Notes: generated from the letters alone by a model not told the origin. 64,000 nucleotides of DNA from Actinomycetota bacterium (GCA_014360655.1 JACIXC010000009.1:62001-126000); one strand, 5' to 3'; positions 44,802 through 55,823 are shown, numbered from the stretch's first letter. Translations and numbers: made by a program.

Positions 44802-45260
44802 ATGGCTCCCGTGGTCGCTCTGCTCATGGGCTCGGAGTCCGACCGTGACAAGGTGGGACCGGCGGAGGAAACCCTGCGGAAGATGGGGGTGGAGGTGATA
44901 AGCGAGGTCATATCGGCCCACCGCCAGCCTGAGAAGCTGCGCCACTTCGTGCGGGAGGCACCCGGACGGGGGGTGGAGGTCTTCATCGCGGCCGCGGGCA
45001 TGGCCGCCCACCTCCCCGGTGTGGTGGCCTCGCTCACCACCCTGCCCGTCATCGGCGTCCCCCTTTCCGCGGGCAACCTCGGGGGCCTCGACGCCCTCCT
45101 CTCCATCGCGCAGATGCCGCGCGGGGTCCCCGTGGCCACGGTGGCGGTGGACGGCGCCGTCAACGCGGCGCTGCTCGCCTGCGCCATACTGGCTCTCAAG
45201 TACGAGGAGGTGGCGGAGGGCTGGCGTTCCTTTCGGGAGCAGATGGCGGGGAAGGTATGA
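44802..45260 (+). CDS. purE: 5-(carboxyamino)imidazole ribonucleotide mutase
   Basis: 152 residues; AGGAGGTG eight bases before the ATG. Class I PurE motifs are in place: LLMGSESDRDK, SAHRQPEKL (catalytic His), AAAGMAAHLPGVVA and VPLSAGNLGGLDALLSIAQMP. Class I enzymes use N5-CAIR made by PurK; no purK is in this window, so it must be elsewhere, or the enzyme may carboxylate AIR directly at high CO2. The latter is speculation. Confidence 0.95.
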   Translation: MAPVVALLMGSESDRDKVGPAEETLRKMGVEVISEVISAHRQPEKLRHFVREAPGRGVEVFIAAAGMAAHLPGVVASLTTLPVIGVPLSAGNLGGLDALLSIAQMPRGVPVATVAVDGAVNAALLACAILALKYEEVAEGWRSFREQMAGKV

Positions 45261-45413
45261 CGGGGCGGCCCGAAGCGCGGGACAGCTTGGCAAGGCGGAC
45301 CCTTTTTCGAGGGGCACGGCGGAAAAAGACCTGTTACCGGCGGCGCAAATGAAAGATAATATTGGTGTCCGCGAGCGATGAGGCGACGGTTACATGGAAA
45401 AGGTCGGTAAGGC

Positions 45414-46715
45414 ATGATCCCGCGTTACACCTTGCCGGAGATGGCCGAGGTCTGGAGCGAGGAGAACAAGCTCCGTAATTGGTTGGAGATCGAGATACTG
45501 GCCGTGGAGGCCCGCGTGGAGCGGGGGGAGGTCCCGGCGGAGGCCCTCCGCAAGATAAGGGAGAAGGCGTCCTTCGACCCGGCAAGGGTGCGCGAGATAG
45601 AGGAGACGGTGCACCATGACGTCATCGCCTTCCTCACCAACGTGGCGGAGACGGTGGGGGAGAGCTCGCGCTACATTCATTACGGCATGACCTCCTCCGA
45701 CATCCTGGACACCGGGCTCGCCCTGCAGATGCGGGAGGCCATGGACCTCATCATCGCGGAGACGTCCTCGCTCTTCGCCCTCTTGCGCGAGAAGGCCTTC
45801 CAGTGCCGGGACATGGCCGTGGTGGGCCGAACCCATGGGGTGCATGCCGAGCCCATGGTGTTCGGGCAGAAGCTCGCGCTGTGGGCTTTCGAGACGGCGC
45901 GCAACCTGAGGAGGTTGCGGGAAGCGCGCGAGGTCGTCTCCTACGGCAAGCTCTCGGGGGCCGTCGGCACCTACGCCCACCTGCCTCCCGCGGTGGAGGA
46001 GTACGTCTGCCGCAAGCTGGGCCTGAAGCCGGCGGAGGTCTCCACGCAGGTCCTGCAGAGGGACCGGCACGCGGAATACCTCGCGGCCATAGCCATCGCC
46101 GGGTCCAGCCTTGAAAAGTTCGCCCTCGAGATCAGGGGGCTGCAGCGTACCGAGGTCCTGGAGGCCGAGGAGCCCTTCCGCGCAGGACAGAAGGGTTCCA
46201 GCGCCATGCCCCACAAGCGCAATCCCGTGCTCTGCGAGCGCATCTGCGGGCTGGCAAGGATACTGAGGGCCAATGCGGCCGCGGCCATGGAGAACATCGC
46301 CCTGTGGCACGAGAGGGACATCTCCCATTCCTCGGTGGAACGGGTGATCATCCCCGATTCCACCACCCTTCTGCACTACATGCTGGTGAAGTTCCAGGGC
46401 GTGCTGCGCGACCTGCGCCTGCATCCCGACAACATGCGGCGCAACCTCGAGCTGACGCGGGGGCTTATCTTCTCGGAGAGCGTGTTGCTGGCGCTGGTGG
46501 ACACGGGACTGACCAGGGAGGAGGCCTATGCGCTGGTGCAGCGCAACGCCATGGAGAGCTGGGCATCGGGGAGAGAGCTCCTCTCCCTGCTGTTGGAGGA
46601 CGCCGAGGTGACCGCGAGGCTGAGCCGGGAGGAGTTGGAGGCCTGCTTCGACCTCCAGGTCCACCTACGTAACGTGGACCGGGTCTTCGAACGCCTGGAG
46701 GCCCTGGCGGTCTGA
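45414..46715 (+). CDS. purB: Adenylosuccinate lyase
   Basis: 433 residues. The fumarase/aspartase superfamily signature SSAMPHKRNPVLCERI is intact, together with HYGMTSSDILDTGLALQM, VVGRTHGVHAEPMVFGQ and WHERDISHSSVERVIIPD, giving the catalytic His and Ser. It acts twice in purine synthesis: SAICAR to AICAR, and adenylosuccinate to AMP. The next gene, purC, makes its first substrate. Confidence 0.97.
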   Translation: MIPRYTLPEMAEVWSEENKLRNWLEIEILAVEARVERGEVPAEALRKIREKASFDPARVREIEETVHHDVIAFLTNVAETVGESSRYIHYGMTSSDILDTGLALQMREAMDLIIAETSSLFALLREKAFQCRDMAVVGRTHGVHAEPMVFGQKLALWAFETARNLRRLREAREVVSYGKLSGAVGTYAHLPPAVEEYVCRKLGLKPAEVSTQVLQRDRHAEYLAAIAIAGSSLEKFALEIRGLQRTEVLEAEEPFRAGQKGSSAMPHKRNPVLCERICGLARILRANAAAAMENIALWHERDISHSSVERVIIPDSTTLLHYMLVKFQGVLRDLRLHPDNMRRNLELTRGLIFSESVLLALVDTGLTREEAYALVQRNAMESWASGRELLSLLLEDAEVTARLSREELEACFDLQVHLRNVDRVFERLEALAV

Positions 46716-46734
46716 GAGAGCGGAGAGGGAAAGA

Positions 46735-47691
46735 ATGGAAAAAAGAGAGTTGATCTACGAGGGCAAGGCCAAGCGCGTTTACGCCACCGACCAGATCGGG
46801 CAGGTGATCCACGAGTTCAAGGACGACGCCACCGCCTTCGACGGCAAGAAGCGCGGCACCATAGCGGGCAAGGGACGGGTGAACGCGCAGATGAGCGACA
46901 TCATCTTCCGCCTGCTGGAGAAGAGGGGCGTCCATACGCACCATATCAGGCTCCTCTCCGAGAACGAGATACTGACGTGGTGGCTGGAGATGATCCCCCT
47001 GGAGCTCATCGTGCGCAACTACGCCGCCGGCAGCCTGGCCAGGAGGCTCGGTCTCCCGGAGCGCACGGAGATGAGGTCCCCGCTGGTGGAATACTACTAC
47101 AAGAGCGACGAGCTGGGAGACCCCATGCTTTCGCGCGAGCACATAAGGGAGCTGGGCCTGGCGGATGACGAACAGGTGGACGAGATGACCGCCATAGCCC
47201 TCAAGGTCAACGAGATCCTCCGCCCCTATTTCGAGGCGCGCGGCCTCGTCCTCGCCGATTTCAAGCTGGAGTTCGGGCTGCGGGAGGGAAGGATATACCT
47301 GGGAGACGAGTTCAGCCCCGACATCTGCCGCCTCTGGGACATGGAAAGTGGCGAGATCATGGACAAGGACCGCTTCCGGCAGGACCTCGGAAACGTGGAA
47401 GAGACCTACGCCGAGGTGTTGAGGCGCATCAGGGAGGAGGAGGCTGGCGTCACGGCCTCCGTCTTCATCAGCCCGAAGAGGGGTATCCTCGATCCAGCGG
47501 GACAGGCCACTCTGGGGGCCCTCAAGTCGCTCGGGTTCGACGAGGTGGGGGAGGTGCGTATCGGGAAATACATCACCCTGCGACTGCAGGGCGCGGACGC
47601 GGAGGAGATGGGCAGGCGGGTGAGGGAGATGTGCGAACGCCTGCTGGCCAACCCCATAATCGAGGACTACAGGATAGAGATCGAGGAGTAG
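46735..47691 (+). CDS. purC: SAICAR synthetase fused to PurS
   Basis: 318 residues, about 80 longer than a usual PurC. Residues 1-236 are a complete SAICAR synthetase ([72 protein letters not shown]). Residues 238-318 are a PurS domain: [40 protein letters not shown] and [20 protein letters not shown]. The frame is uninterrupted, so the fusion is real in this sequence. PurS is the small bridging subunit of FGAM synthase, and purQ and purL follow immediately. The fusion ties step 8 (SAICAR) to the FGAM synthase complex. Confidence 0.95.
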   Translation: MEKRELIYEGKAKRVYATDQIGQVIHEFKDDATAFDGKKRGTIAGKGRVNAQMSDIIFRLLEKRGVHTHHIRLLSENEILTWWLEMIPLELIVRNYAAGSLARRLGLPERTEMRSPLVEYYYKSDELGDPMLSREHIRELGLADDEQVDEMTAIALKVNEILRPYFEARGLVLADFKLEFGLREGRIYLGDEFSPDICRLWDMESGEIMDKDRFRQDLGNVEETYAEVLRRIREEEAGVTASVFISPKRGILDPAGQATLGALKSLGFDEVGEVRIGKYITLRLQGADAEEMGRRVREMCERLLANPIIEDYRIEIEE

Positions 47692-47792
47692 AGGGACGCG
47701 CGCCCGCGTGGCCGGCCCGTGACCGGTCGCGGCGGGGAGGGGCCAGGGCACGCGGGGAGCCGCCTGGGGAAAGTGACAGGAGGAGACGGCGC

Positions 47793-48491
47793 ATGAAGTT
47801 CGGGGTGGTGGTCTTTCCCGGCTCCAATTGCGAGGCGGACTGTTATTACGTCATAGACAAGGTCCTGCGGGAGGACGTGGAGTACGTCTGGCACCGCGAG
47901 ACCTACGTCTCGCACTACGACTGCCTGGTGCTGCCTGGCGGCTTCTCCTACGGCGATTACCTCCGTTGCGGCGCCATCGCGCGTTTCAGTCCCGTGATGG
48001 ACGCGGTCACCTCCTTCGCCCGCGAGGGAGGCCTGGTGATCGGCATCTGCAACGGCTTCCAGATCCTGCTTGAGGCGGGACTGCTTCCGGGGGCCATGCT
48101 GCGCAACACAAGCCTCCACTTCATCTGCCGCTTCGTCAACGTGCGCGTGGAGAACGCCGCCACCCCCTGGACCAACAGGGCCGTTCCCGGGCAGGTGCTG
48201 CGCATCCCCATCGCCCACAACGAGGGCAACTACGTCGTGGACCGCGAGACCCACCGGCGCATGGTGGAGGAAGGGCGGATCATCCTCCGCTACTGCGATA
48301 CCGACGGCAGGGTGAGCGATGAGGCCAACCCCAACGGGGCCCTGGACAACATCGCGGGAATATGCAACGAGGGCTTCAACGTCTTCGGGCTCATGCCCCA
48401 CCCCGAGAGGGCCTCGGAGGAGATACTCGGCAGCGAGGACGGCCTTTTCATATGGGAATCCGTCATGGCGTACCACGCGGAGAGAGGGTAG
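47793..48491 (+). CDS. purQ: FGAM synthase glutaminase subunit PurQ
   Basis: 232 residues from the ATG after AGGAGG; the 54-codon upstream extension lacks any match. A class I glutamine amidotransferase with the nucleophile Cys in [15 protein letters not shown] and the His-Glu pair in [22 protein letters not shown] at the start is the PurQ-type N-terminus. It supplies ammonia to PurL with the PurS domain of the upstream fusion. A 101-base gap separates it from purC/S. Confidence 0.97.
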   Translation: MKFGVVVFPGSNCEADCYYVIDKVLREDVEYVWHRETYVSHYDCLVLPGGFSYGDYLRCGAIARFSPVMDAVTSFAREGGLVIGICNGFQILLEAGLLPGAMLRNTSLHFICRFVNVRVENAATPWTNRAVPGQVLRIPIAHNEGNYVVDRETHRRMVEEGRIILRYCDTDGRVSDEANPNGALDNIAGICNEGFNVFGLMPHPERASEEILGSEDGLFIWESVMAYHAERG

Positions 48492-48500
48492 GGTGAAAAG

Positions 48501-50699
48501 ATGACGGAGCTTTACGAGGAACTGGGACTCAGCGAGGACGAGTACCGGGACATAGTGCGCCTGCTGGGCCGCGAGCCCAACAGGGTGGAGCTTGGCATGT
48601 ACTCTTTGATGTGGAGCGAGCACTGTTCCTACAAGAGCTCGAAGATGGTGCTCTCGCAACTGCCCACGCGCGCCTCCTATGTACTGCAGGGTCCGGGCGA
48701 GAACGCGGGAGTCATAGACATAGGAGGGGGGCTGGCGGTGGCCTTCAAGATGGAGTCGCACAACCACCCCAGCGCGGTGGAGCCCTACCAGGGGGCCGCG
48801 ACGGGGATCGGGGGGATCGTGCGCGACATCTTCACCATGGGGGCGAGGCCCATCGCATGCCTGGATCCGCTGCGCTTCGGGGACCCCTCCCGCGCCAGGA
48901 CGCGCTACCTTCTGGGCGGAGTGGTGGCTGGCATCGCCGGGTACGGGAACTGCCTGGGGATACCGACCGTGGGCGGCGACATCTACTTCGATCCCTGTTA
49001 CGACGAGAATCCCCTGGTCAACGTGATGTGCATAGGGATCATGCGCAAGGAGAACATCACCCGGGGCATCGCCACCGGGGCGGGCAACGCGGTGGTGCTC
49101 ATCGGAAACCGTACCGGGCGGGACGGGATCGGGGGTGCCTCCATCCTCGCCTCCCAGGAGTTCGACGAGTCCAGCCAGGAGAAAAGGCCAAGCGTGCAGG
49201 TGGGGGATCCATTCACGGAAAAGCTGCTCATCGAGGCCTGCCTGGAGCTTCTCGAGAAGGGCCTCCTGGTGGGATTGCAGGACCTGGGCGCCGCCGGGCT
49301 TTCCTGCGCCTGCTCCGAGACGGCGGCCCGCGGAGGGGTGGGGATGAAGATCTGGCTGGAGAGGGTGCCCCTGCGGGAGGAGATGGAGCCCTTCGAGATC
49401 GTCATCTCCGAGTCCCAGGAGCGGATGCTGGCCGTGGTGGAGCCGGAGAAGCTGCATGATATTATGGAAATATGTGGCAAGTGGGGCCTCAACGCCGTGG
49501 TCATCGGCGAGGTATGCGAGGGCGACCTCCTGGAGGTCTTCTGGTACGGCGAGAAGGTCGCGGAGGTGCCGGCTTCCACCCTGGCCCACGGCCCCGTCTA
49601 CGATCGCCGCGCGGAAAGGCCGGCTTACCTCGACGAGGTCGCCTCCCTGGACGTCGCCGCCCTTTCCCACCCCACCGATTACGGCCGCGTGCTGCTGGAC
49701 CTCGCGGGCGGCCCGAACCTCTGCTGCAAGAGATGGGTCTACGAGCAGTACGACCACATGGTGCAGCTCAACACCGTGGTCTTCCCCGGCTCCGATGCGG
49801 CGGTGTTGCGGGTGAAGGGCACCAGCAAGGCGCTGGCCGTTTCCTGCGACGGGAACTCCCGCTACGTCTACCTGGACCCCTACCTGGGAACGCAGATCGC
49901 CGTGGCGGAGGCGGCGCGCAACGTGGTCGCCTCGGGAGGCGTGCCCATGGCGCTCACCAACTGCCTCAATTTCGGCAATCCCGAGCGACCCGACATATTC
50001 TGGCAATTCAGGGAGGCGGTGCGCGGGCTGGCGGACGCCGCGCGTTACCTGGAGCTGCCGGTGGTGAGCGGGAACGTGAGCTTCTACAACGAGTCTTTCG
50101 GCGAGGCCATCTACCCCACGCCCATCGTGGGCATGGTGGGCTTGATCGGCAACATGGCGCATCGCAGGACCATGGGCTTTCCCGGGGAGGGGCTGCTGGT
50201 GATCATGCTGGGCGAGACCCTGGCGGAGCTGGGAGGTTCCGAGTATCTGAAACTGGTGCACGGTTTGACGGCGGGAAAGCCGCCCTCGCTCGACCTCGCC
50301 CGGGAGAAGGTGGTGCAGACCGCCTGCATAGAGGCCATCCGGAGGGGGATCATACGCTCGGCGCATGACTGCAGCGAGGGCGGCGCGGCGGTTGCCTTGC
50401 TCGAATGCTGTTGCGCGGGCGACGTCGGCGCCGAGCTCCGCGTGGAGAGCGAACTCCGCCCGCACGAGTGGCTCTTCGGAGAGAGCCAGTCGCGCTTCGT
50501 GGTCACCGTGGCGGAGGAGGACCTGGAATCCCTGCGCAGGCTGGCCGCGGTGCGCGACGTGCCGCTGCAAGTGCTGGGAAAGACCGGCGGCGGACGCCTG
50601 GTGATCAACGACTGGATCGACCTGGAGGTGGCCGAGATGCGCCGGGTGCGGGAGGAAGCCCTGGAGAGGATACTCTCCGGCGGGGGAAGGAAGGATTGA
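48501..50699 (+). CDS. purL: FGAM synthase catalytic subunit PurL (small type)
   Basis: 732 residues, the length of the small PurL that requires separate PurQ and PurS. Features include [46 protein letters not shown] and the second-half [22 protein letters not shown] and HDCSEGG. It converts FGAR to FGAM with ATP and ammonia. The start is nine bases after the purQ stop, so the two are probably co-translated. Confidence 0.98.
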   Translation: MTELYEELGLSEDEYRDIVRLLGREPNRVELGMYSLMWSEHCSYKSSKMVLSQLPTRASYVLQGPGENAGVIDIGGGLAVAFKMESHNHPSAVEPYQGAATGIGGIVRDIFTMGARPIACLDPLRFGDPSRARTRYLLGGVVAGIAGYGNCLGIPTVGGDIYFDPCYDENPLVNVMCIGIMRKENITRGIATGAGNAVVLIGNRTGRDGIGGASILASQEFDESSQEKRPSVQVGDPFTEKLLIEACLELLEKGLLVGLQDLGAAGLSCACSETAARGGVGMKIWLERVPLREEMEPFEIVISESQERMLAVVEPEKLHDIMEICGKWGLNAVVIGEVCEGDLLEVFWYGEKVAEVPASTLAHGPVYDRRAERPAYLDEVASLDVAALSHPTDYGRVLLDLAGGPNLCCKRWVYEQYDHMVQLNTVVFPGSDAAVLRVKGTSKALAVSCDGNSRYVYLDPYLGTQIAVAEAARNVVASGGVPMALTNCLNFGNPERPDIFWQFREAVRGLADAARYLELPVVSGNVSFYNESFGEAIYPTPIVGMVGLIGNMAHRRTMGFPGEGLLVIMLGETLAELGGSEYLKLVHGLTAGKPPSLDLAREKVVQTACIEAIRRGIIRSAHDCSEGGAAVALLECCCAGDVGAELRVESELRPHEWLFGESQSRFVVTVAEEDLESLRRLAAVRDVPLQVLGKTGGGRLVINDWIDLEVAEMRRVREEALERILSGGGRKD

Positions 50700-50806
50700 A
50701 GGGTGCGTACGAGGTCTGCGCCGGCGCTCCGTCTGCGGGAACTTGCGTGTGCGCTTCCCGTGCGCGGGCGGCATGGGCGCGGGCGGCATGAGAGGGGTGC
50801 ACGGCG

Positions 50807-52222
50807 GTGAGCCTGGAGATCAACGAATCATGCGGCGTCTTCGGCATATACACGCGCGAGGACGACGTGGCCAAGCTGACCTATTACGCTCTCTACGCCC
50901 TGCAGCACCGGGGACAGGAGAGCGCGGGGATAGCGGTGGCCGACGGCCGGGAGAGCGTGATGCTCAAGGACATGGGCATGGTCTCCCAGGTCTTCAGCGA
51001 GAGGGACCTGCAGAGCCTGCGAGGCCACATGGCCCTGGGCCACGTGCGCTACTCTACCACCGGTTCCTCCTTCTGGGAGAACTCCCAGCCCATACAGGTT
51101 CCCCGCAGGGGCGGTTCGCTTTACGTCGCCCACAACGGGAACCTGGTCAACACGGACGAGCTGCGCGGTCGGCTGGAGGCGCAGGGAGCCAGGTTCCGCA
51201 GCACCTCCGACACCGAGGTCATAGCCGTGCTCCTGGCGCGCTGCGGGGAGGAGGACATCGTGGAGGCGGCGAAAGAGGTCATGCCCGTGCTGCGGGGGGC
51301 GTACAGCCTGGGCATCATGACCGAGGACACGCTCCTGGGAATACGGGACCCTTACGGTATCCGGCCCCTGTGCGTGGGGAAGTACATGGACGGCTACGTC
51401 ATCTCCAGCGAGAGCTGCGGCCTGGATATCATCGGGGCGGAATACGTGCGCGAGATCGCGCCCGGGGAGATGGCGGTCATCGCGGAGGGCGAGCTCCGTT
51501 TCGAAAGGATCATGGAACCGCGCAAGCCCTCCCTGTGCATCTTCGAGTTCATCTACTTCGCGCGCCCGGACTCCGTCATGTACGGCACCTATCTTTACCA
51601 TGCCCGCAAGCACATGGGCATGAGCCTGGCGGACGAGGCGCCGGTGGAGGCGGACGTGGTCATGCCCATCCCGGACACGGGGGTGCCGGCGGCCATAGGT
51701 TACTCGCAGGCTTCGGGCATCCCCTTCGGCGAGGGGCTTATCAAAAACCGTTACGTGGGACGAACCTTCATCCAGCCGACGCAGGCCATCAGGCAGCTGG
51801 GCGTGCGGCTGAAGCTGAACCCGCTGGTGAGGGACATACGCGGCAAGCGGCTGGTCGTGGTCGACGACTCCATAGTGCGCGGCAACACCACCCAGGAGAT
51901 CGTGAAGATGCTGCGGGACGCGGGGGCCAGGGAGGTGCACATGCGTATCAGCTCTCCTCCCGACAGGTTCCCCTGCTTCTACGGCATAGATACCGCGACC
52001 CGCCAGGAGCTCATCGCCTCCTCCCGCAGCGTGGAGGAGATACGGAAGTTCATAGGGGCCGATACCCTGCATTACCTGAGCATGGAGAACCTGGTCAGGG
52101 CGACGGGAAGGCCGCGGGAGGAGTTCTGCATGGCCTGCTTTGACGGGAACTACCCCATCCCCGTGCCCGACGAGATGAAGATGGCGAAGTGCAGGCTGGA
52201 GACCGTCCGGCGGGCGACGTGA
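50807..52222 (+). CDS. purF: Amidophosphoribosyltransferase
   Basis: 471 residues, GTG start. A short propeptide (MSLEINES) precedes the Ntn nucleophile Cys9 in CGVFGIY. The glutaminase domain has LQHRGQESAGIA and HNGNLVN, and the PRPP site is VVVDDSIVRGNTTQ. C-terminal cysteines in CFYGID and CMACF fit the [4Fe-4S] type. It commits PRPP to purine synthesis by making phosphoribosylamine, and is the usual point of nucleotide feedback. It is unusually placed after purL, not at the head of the cluster. Confidence 0.97.
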   Translation: MSLEINESCGVFGIYTREDDVAKLTYYALYALQHRGQESAGIAVADGRESVMLKDMGMVSQVFSERDLQSLRGHMALGHVRYSTTGSSFWENSQPIQVPRRGGSLYVAHNGNLVNTDELRGRLEAQGARFRSTSDTEVIAVLLARCGEEDIVEAAKEVMPVLRGAYSLGIMTEDTLLGIRDPYGIRPLCVGKYMDGYVISSESCGLDIIGAEYVREIAPGEMAVIAEGELRFERIMEPRKPSLCIFEFIYFARPDSVMYGTYLYHARKHMGMSLADEAPVEADVVMPIPDTGVPAAIGYSQASGIPFGEGLIKNRYVGRTFIQPTQAIRQLGVRLKLNPLVRDIRGKRLVVVDDSIVRGNTTQEIVKMLRDAGAREVHMRISSPPDRFPCFYGIDTATRQELIASSRSVEEIRKFIGADTLHYLSMENLVRATGRPREEFCMACFDGNYPIPVPDEMKMAKCRLETVRRAT

Positions 52223-52288
52223 AGGAAGGGACGTGATGCGGCGGGTGCGGTCGGCCCGTGAGGCGGTACGGAGATTGGGTGGTAAAAG

Positions 52289-53347
52289 ATGGAAGACGAG
52301 AAGGACTCGTGCCGGAAACCCCTGACCTACAGCGGCGCCGGCGTTGACATAGAAGCGGGAAAAAAGGCCGTGGAGCTCATGCGTAGCGAGGTATCCTCCA
52401 CCATGCGGCCGGAGGTGATCTCGGAACTGGGTGGGTTCGGCGCCCTTTTCGCCGCGGGCTTCCGGGAAATGCGGGAACCGGTGCTGGTGTCCTCCGTTGA
52501 CGGCGTGGGCACCAAGGTCAAGGTGGCCCAGATGCTCGACCGTCACGACACCATCGGTCTCGACCTGGTGGCCATGTGCGTGGATGACGTGGTGACCTGC
52601 GGGGCGGAGCCCCTCTTCCTCCTCGATTACTTGGCCATGGGAAAGGTGCGTCCGGAAAAGGCGGCGCAGATCGTCTCGGGCATCGCGCGAGGATGTCGGC
52701 GCGCCGGTTGCGCCCTCATCGGGGGGGAGACGGCGGAGCACCCCGGCCTCATGGAGGAGGAAGAGTACGACCTCGCCGGCTTCGCGGTGGGCGTGGTGGA
52801 GAGGGAGAGGATCATCGACGGTTCGCGCATCCGGCCCGGGGACGTCATCCTGGGGCTGCGCAGCACCGGCCTGCATGCCAACGGCTATTCCCTCGCTCGC
52901 AAGGTGTTCTTCGAGCTGAACGACTTCGATCCCGAAGACCGCCTCAAGGGACTCTCGGGCCCCCTGGGTGAGGTGTTGCTGACCCCGACGGAGATCTACG
53001 CCCCGGGGATACTGAGATTGCTGCGCGAGGTGGAGGTCAAGGGGATCGCGCACATCACGGGAGGCGGCATCATCGAGAACGTGCCCCGCATCCTCCCCTG
53101 CGACGTGGACGCCGTGATAGACCTCACCACCTGGCATCCTCACAATATTTTCCGTGTCATCCAGAAGATGGGCGGCATAGAGGAAGTGGAGATGTTCCGC
53201 ACCTTCAACATGGGCATAGGCATGGTCCTCGTGGTGGACCTGAACCACTACCGCCAGGCCATCCACGTCCTCGGCCTCGCGCAGTACCACGCGGTGAGGA
53301 TCGGCGAGATACGCGAGGGGACGGGGGGCATCTGCCTGACCCGTTGA
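52289..53347 (+). CDS. purM: AIR synthetase (PurM)
   Basis: 352 residues. YSGAGVDIEAGKKAVELM, SSVDGVGTKVKVAQ, GLDLVAMCVDDVVTCGAEPLFLLDYLA and the C-terminal ITGGGIIENVPRIL are the ATP and FGAM sites of the PurM/SelD/HypE fold. It closes the imidazole ring: FGAM to AIR. Co-directional with purF, with purN next. Confidence 0.97.
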   Translation: MEDEKDSCRKPLTYSGAGVDIEAGKKAVELMRSEVSSTMRPEVISELGGFGALFAAGFREMREPVLVSSVDGVGTKVKVAQMLDRHDTIGLDLVAMCVDDVVTCGAEPLFLLDYLAMGKVRPEKAAQIVSGIARGCRRAGCALIGGETAEHPGLMEEEEYDLAGFAVGVVERERIIDGSRIRPGDVILGLRSTGLHANGYSLARKVFFELNDFDPEDRLKGLSGPLGEVLLTPTEIYAPGILRLLREVEVKGIAHITGGGIIENVPRILPCDVDAVIDLTTWHPHNIFRVIQKMGGIEEVEMFRTFNMGIGMVLVVDLNHYRQAIHVLGLAQYHAVRIGEIREGTGGICLTR

Positions 53348-53523
53348 TGAAGGTCTCCCAGCGGGCGATGCGGGCGACGCCCTGATTCCCCGGCAGAGGC
53401 ACGCGGAGGTCGCCCTCCGGGCGGGGCCGCGAAGCGGGCGACGGAAACCGCGTAGTGACGGCACGTCATGTCCGCGGGAAGTCGGGAGAAGTAGAAATAA
53501 GAGGACGGAACGAGGTCAGGATC

Positions 53524-54201
53524 ATGGCGAAGGGGGAAGACGCGGGAGAGCGCAGGGAGGCGCGATTCTGCCGCCTGGGGGTGCTCATCTCGGGCAGCGG
53601 GACCAACCTGGAGAACATCGCGGCGAAGATAGAGGAGGGCTACCTGCGGGCGCGCATCGTGGTGGTCATAAGCGACCGCGGGGACGCCTACGGGCTGGTG
53701 CGAGCCCGGCGTCACGGGTTGCAGGCGGTCTTCCTCGACCCGGGATCCTTTCCCGACCGGGTTTCCTTCGACCGCGAGCTCGTGCGCATACTGAGGGAGA
53801 ACGGGGTGGACCTGGTGGTCCTCGCCGGCTACATGCGCCTGGTGAGCCCCGAGTTCGTGGAGGCCTTCCGCAACCGCATCATGAACATACATCCCGCGCT
53901 GCTGCCATCTTTCCCGGGGACATCCGGGGTGGCGGACGCCCTTGCCTACGGGGTCAAGGTGAGCGGGGTCACCGTGCACTTCGTCGACGAGGGGCTGGAC
54001 ACCGGCCCCATCATACTCCAGGAAGCCGTCCCCGTGCTGCCGGGCGATGATGTGGCCAGCCTGCACGAGAGGATCCACGGCGTGGAGTACCGCCTCTACC
54101 CCGAGGCCATACGCCTCTTCTGCGAGGGCCGCTTGCGGGTGGAGGGAAGGCAGGTGCGCATCCTGGAGGGAGCCGGGGAGGAAAGCATCGGCCTGGCCTG
54201 A
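53524..54201 (+). CDS. purN: Phosphoribosylglycinamide formyltransferase
   Basis: 225 residues from ATG 53524; the 23-codon upstream extension is not supported. A folate-dependent GART with LGVLISGSGTNLENIA at the N-terminus, the catalytic Asn/His in NIHPALLPSFPG and the catalytic Asp in VDEGLDTGPIILQ. It transfers formyl to GAR. The formate-using PurT is not present in the window. Confidence 0.96.
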   Translation: MAKGEDAGERREARFCRLGVLISGSGTNLENIAAKIEEGYLRARIVVVISDRGDAYGLVRARRHGLQAVFLDPGSFPDRVSFDRELVRILRENGVDLVVLAGYMRLVSPEFVEAFRNRIMNIHPALLPSFPGTSGVADALAYGVKVSGVTVHFVDEGLDTGPIILQEAVPVLPGDDVASLHERIHGVEYRLYPEAIRLFCEGRLRVEGRQVRILEGAGEESIGLA

Positions 54202-54278
54202 GCCGGTGCGGCCCGCGGGCGTCCCTGCCGGGCGCGGCGTGAGGGTTGCGGGGGAGTACACAGGAGGAGGGAAAGGGA

Positions 54279-55823
54279 ATGTCGGGTATCAAGCGGGCGC
54301 TCCTGAGCGTCTCCAACAAGGCTGGCATCGTGACCTTCGCCAGGGAGTTGCGGGAGATGGGGGTGGAGATCATTTCCACGGGAGGGACGGAGGCCAAGCT
54401 CAGGGAGGAGGGCGTCGAGGTCACCCCCATCAGCAGCGTCACCGGCTTCCCGGAGATGCTGGGGGGCAGGGTGAAGACGCTGCACCCTCATATCCACGCG
54501 GCGCTGCTGGCGAGGAGAGACGATCCCGGGCACATGCGGGAACTTGAGGAGATGGGCATAGGCCTCATCGACCTGGTGGTGGTGAACCTCTACCCCTTCG
54601 CAGAGACGGTGGCGCGCCCGGAGACCACCCTGGAGGAGGCGGTGGAGCAGATCGACATAGGAGGGGTGACCCTTATACGCGCCGCCGCCAAGAATTTCGC
54701 CAACGTGGCCGTGGTCACCAACCCCAAGAGGTACCATGCGCTCCTCCTGGAGATGAGGAGGAACGACGGCGGCATCTCGCTCGAGACCCGCCGCGCCCTG
54801 GCGGCGGAGGCATTCCGTCACACCGCCAATTACGACGCCGCCATCTATGCCTACCTTTCCCGGGCCCTCGAGGAGTTCCCCGACACCCTGAACATGGTCT
54901 TCAAGAAGAAGGCGGACCTGCGCTACGGCGAGAACCCGCACCAGAAGGCCGCCCTGTACCAGGAGATCGGCGCCCCTTCCTCCTCCCTCGTCTTCGCGGA
55001 GCAGCTGCACGGGAAGGAGCTCTCCTTCAACAACGTGCTGGACCTCGACGCCGCCTGGGCGCTGGTCAAGGAGTTCGAGCTGCCCGCGGCCGTGATCATC
55101 AAGCACAACAACCCGTGCGGCGTTGCGCTGTCCGACAGGCTGGAAGACGCGTACCGGCGCGCTTACGAGTGCGACCCCGTGAGCGCCTTCGGGAGCGTCA
55201 TCGCCTTCAACCGGCCCGTGGACGAGGAGACGGCGGTGCGGGTCAACGAGACCTTCGTGGAAGCGGTGATCGCCCCCGCTTTCCCCGCGGCGTCGCTGAA
55301 CATACTGGAAAGCAAGGAGGATATCCGCCTCCTCAGGCTGCCCCTGGAAAGGGAGAGCCACTCCTTCCTCAAGGACGTGAAGCGGGTCGAGGGGGGGCTC
55401 CTGGTGCAGGATTACGACCGCGGCGAGGAGATGTGGAGCGAGATGCTCTGCGTGGGAGAGCGCGTGCCCGACGAAGACCTGTGGGAGGAGCTCATGTTCG
55501 CCTGGAAGGTGGCCAAACACGTGCGCTCCAACGCCATCGTCCTCACCCGCGGGCGCACCACGGTGGGTATCGGCACCGGGCAGATGAGCAGGGTGGACGC
55601 GACCAGGGTGGCCTTGATGAAGGCGGGGGAGAAGGCGCGGGGTTCCGTCCTGGCCTCCGACGCCTTCTTTCCCTTCACGGACTCGATCATCCTGGCGGCG
55701 GAAGCCGGCGTGAAGGCCTTCATCCAGCCCGGCGGGTCGGTGCGGGACGAGGAGATATTCGAGGAGGTGAAGAAGCGGGGCCTGGTGATGGTGCTCACCG
55801 GGAGACGCCATTTCCGCCACTGA
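54279..55823 (+). CDS. purH: Bifunctional AICAR transformylase/IMP cyclohydrolase
   Basis: 514 residues; AGGAGGAGGG precedes the ATG. The N-terminal IMP cyclohydrolase (RALLSVSNKAG, STGGTEAKL, GRVKTLHPHIHAALLARR) and the C-terminal transformylase (LRYGENPHQKAAL, IIKHNNPCGVA, VRSNAIVLTRG, AFIQPGGSVRDEE) are both complete. Two final steps to IMP. It ends the pur cluster. Confidence 0.98.
   Translation: MSGIKRALLSVSNKAGIVTFARELREMGVEIISTGGTEAKLREEGVEVTPISSVTGFPEMLGGRVKTLHPHIHAALLARRDDPGHMRELEEMGIGLIDLVVVNLYPFAETVARPETTLEEAVEQIDIGGVTLIRAAAKNFANVAVVTNPKRYHALLLEMRRNDGGISLETRRALAAEAFRHTANYDAAIYAYLSRALEEFPDTLNMVFKKKADLRYGENPHQKAALYQEIGAPSSSLVFAEQLHGKELSFNNVLDLDAAWALVKEFELPAAVIIKHNNPCGVALSDRLEDAYRRAYECDPVSAFGSVIAFNRPVDEETAVRVNETFVEAVIAPAFPAASLNILESKEDIRLLRLPLERESHSFLKDVKRVEGGLLVQDYDRGEEMWSEMLCVGERVPDEDLWEELMFAWKVAKHVRSNAIVLTRGRTTVGIGTGQMSRVDATRVALMKAGEKARGSVLASDAFFPFTDSIILAAEAGVKAFIQPGGSVRDEEIFEEVKKRGLVMVLTGRRHFRH

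Noticed and set aside
44802-45260. PurE as a class II (AIR-carboxylating) enzyme
   Set aside because: The sequence follows class I blocks (SAHR, AAHLPG). Absence of purK from the window alone is not evidence of class II.
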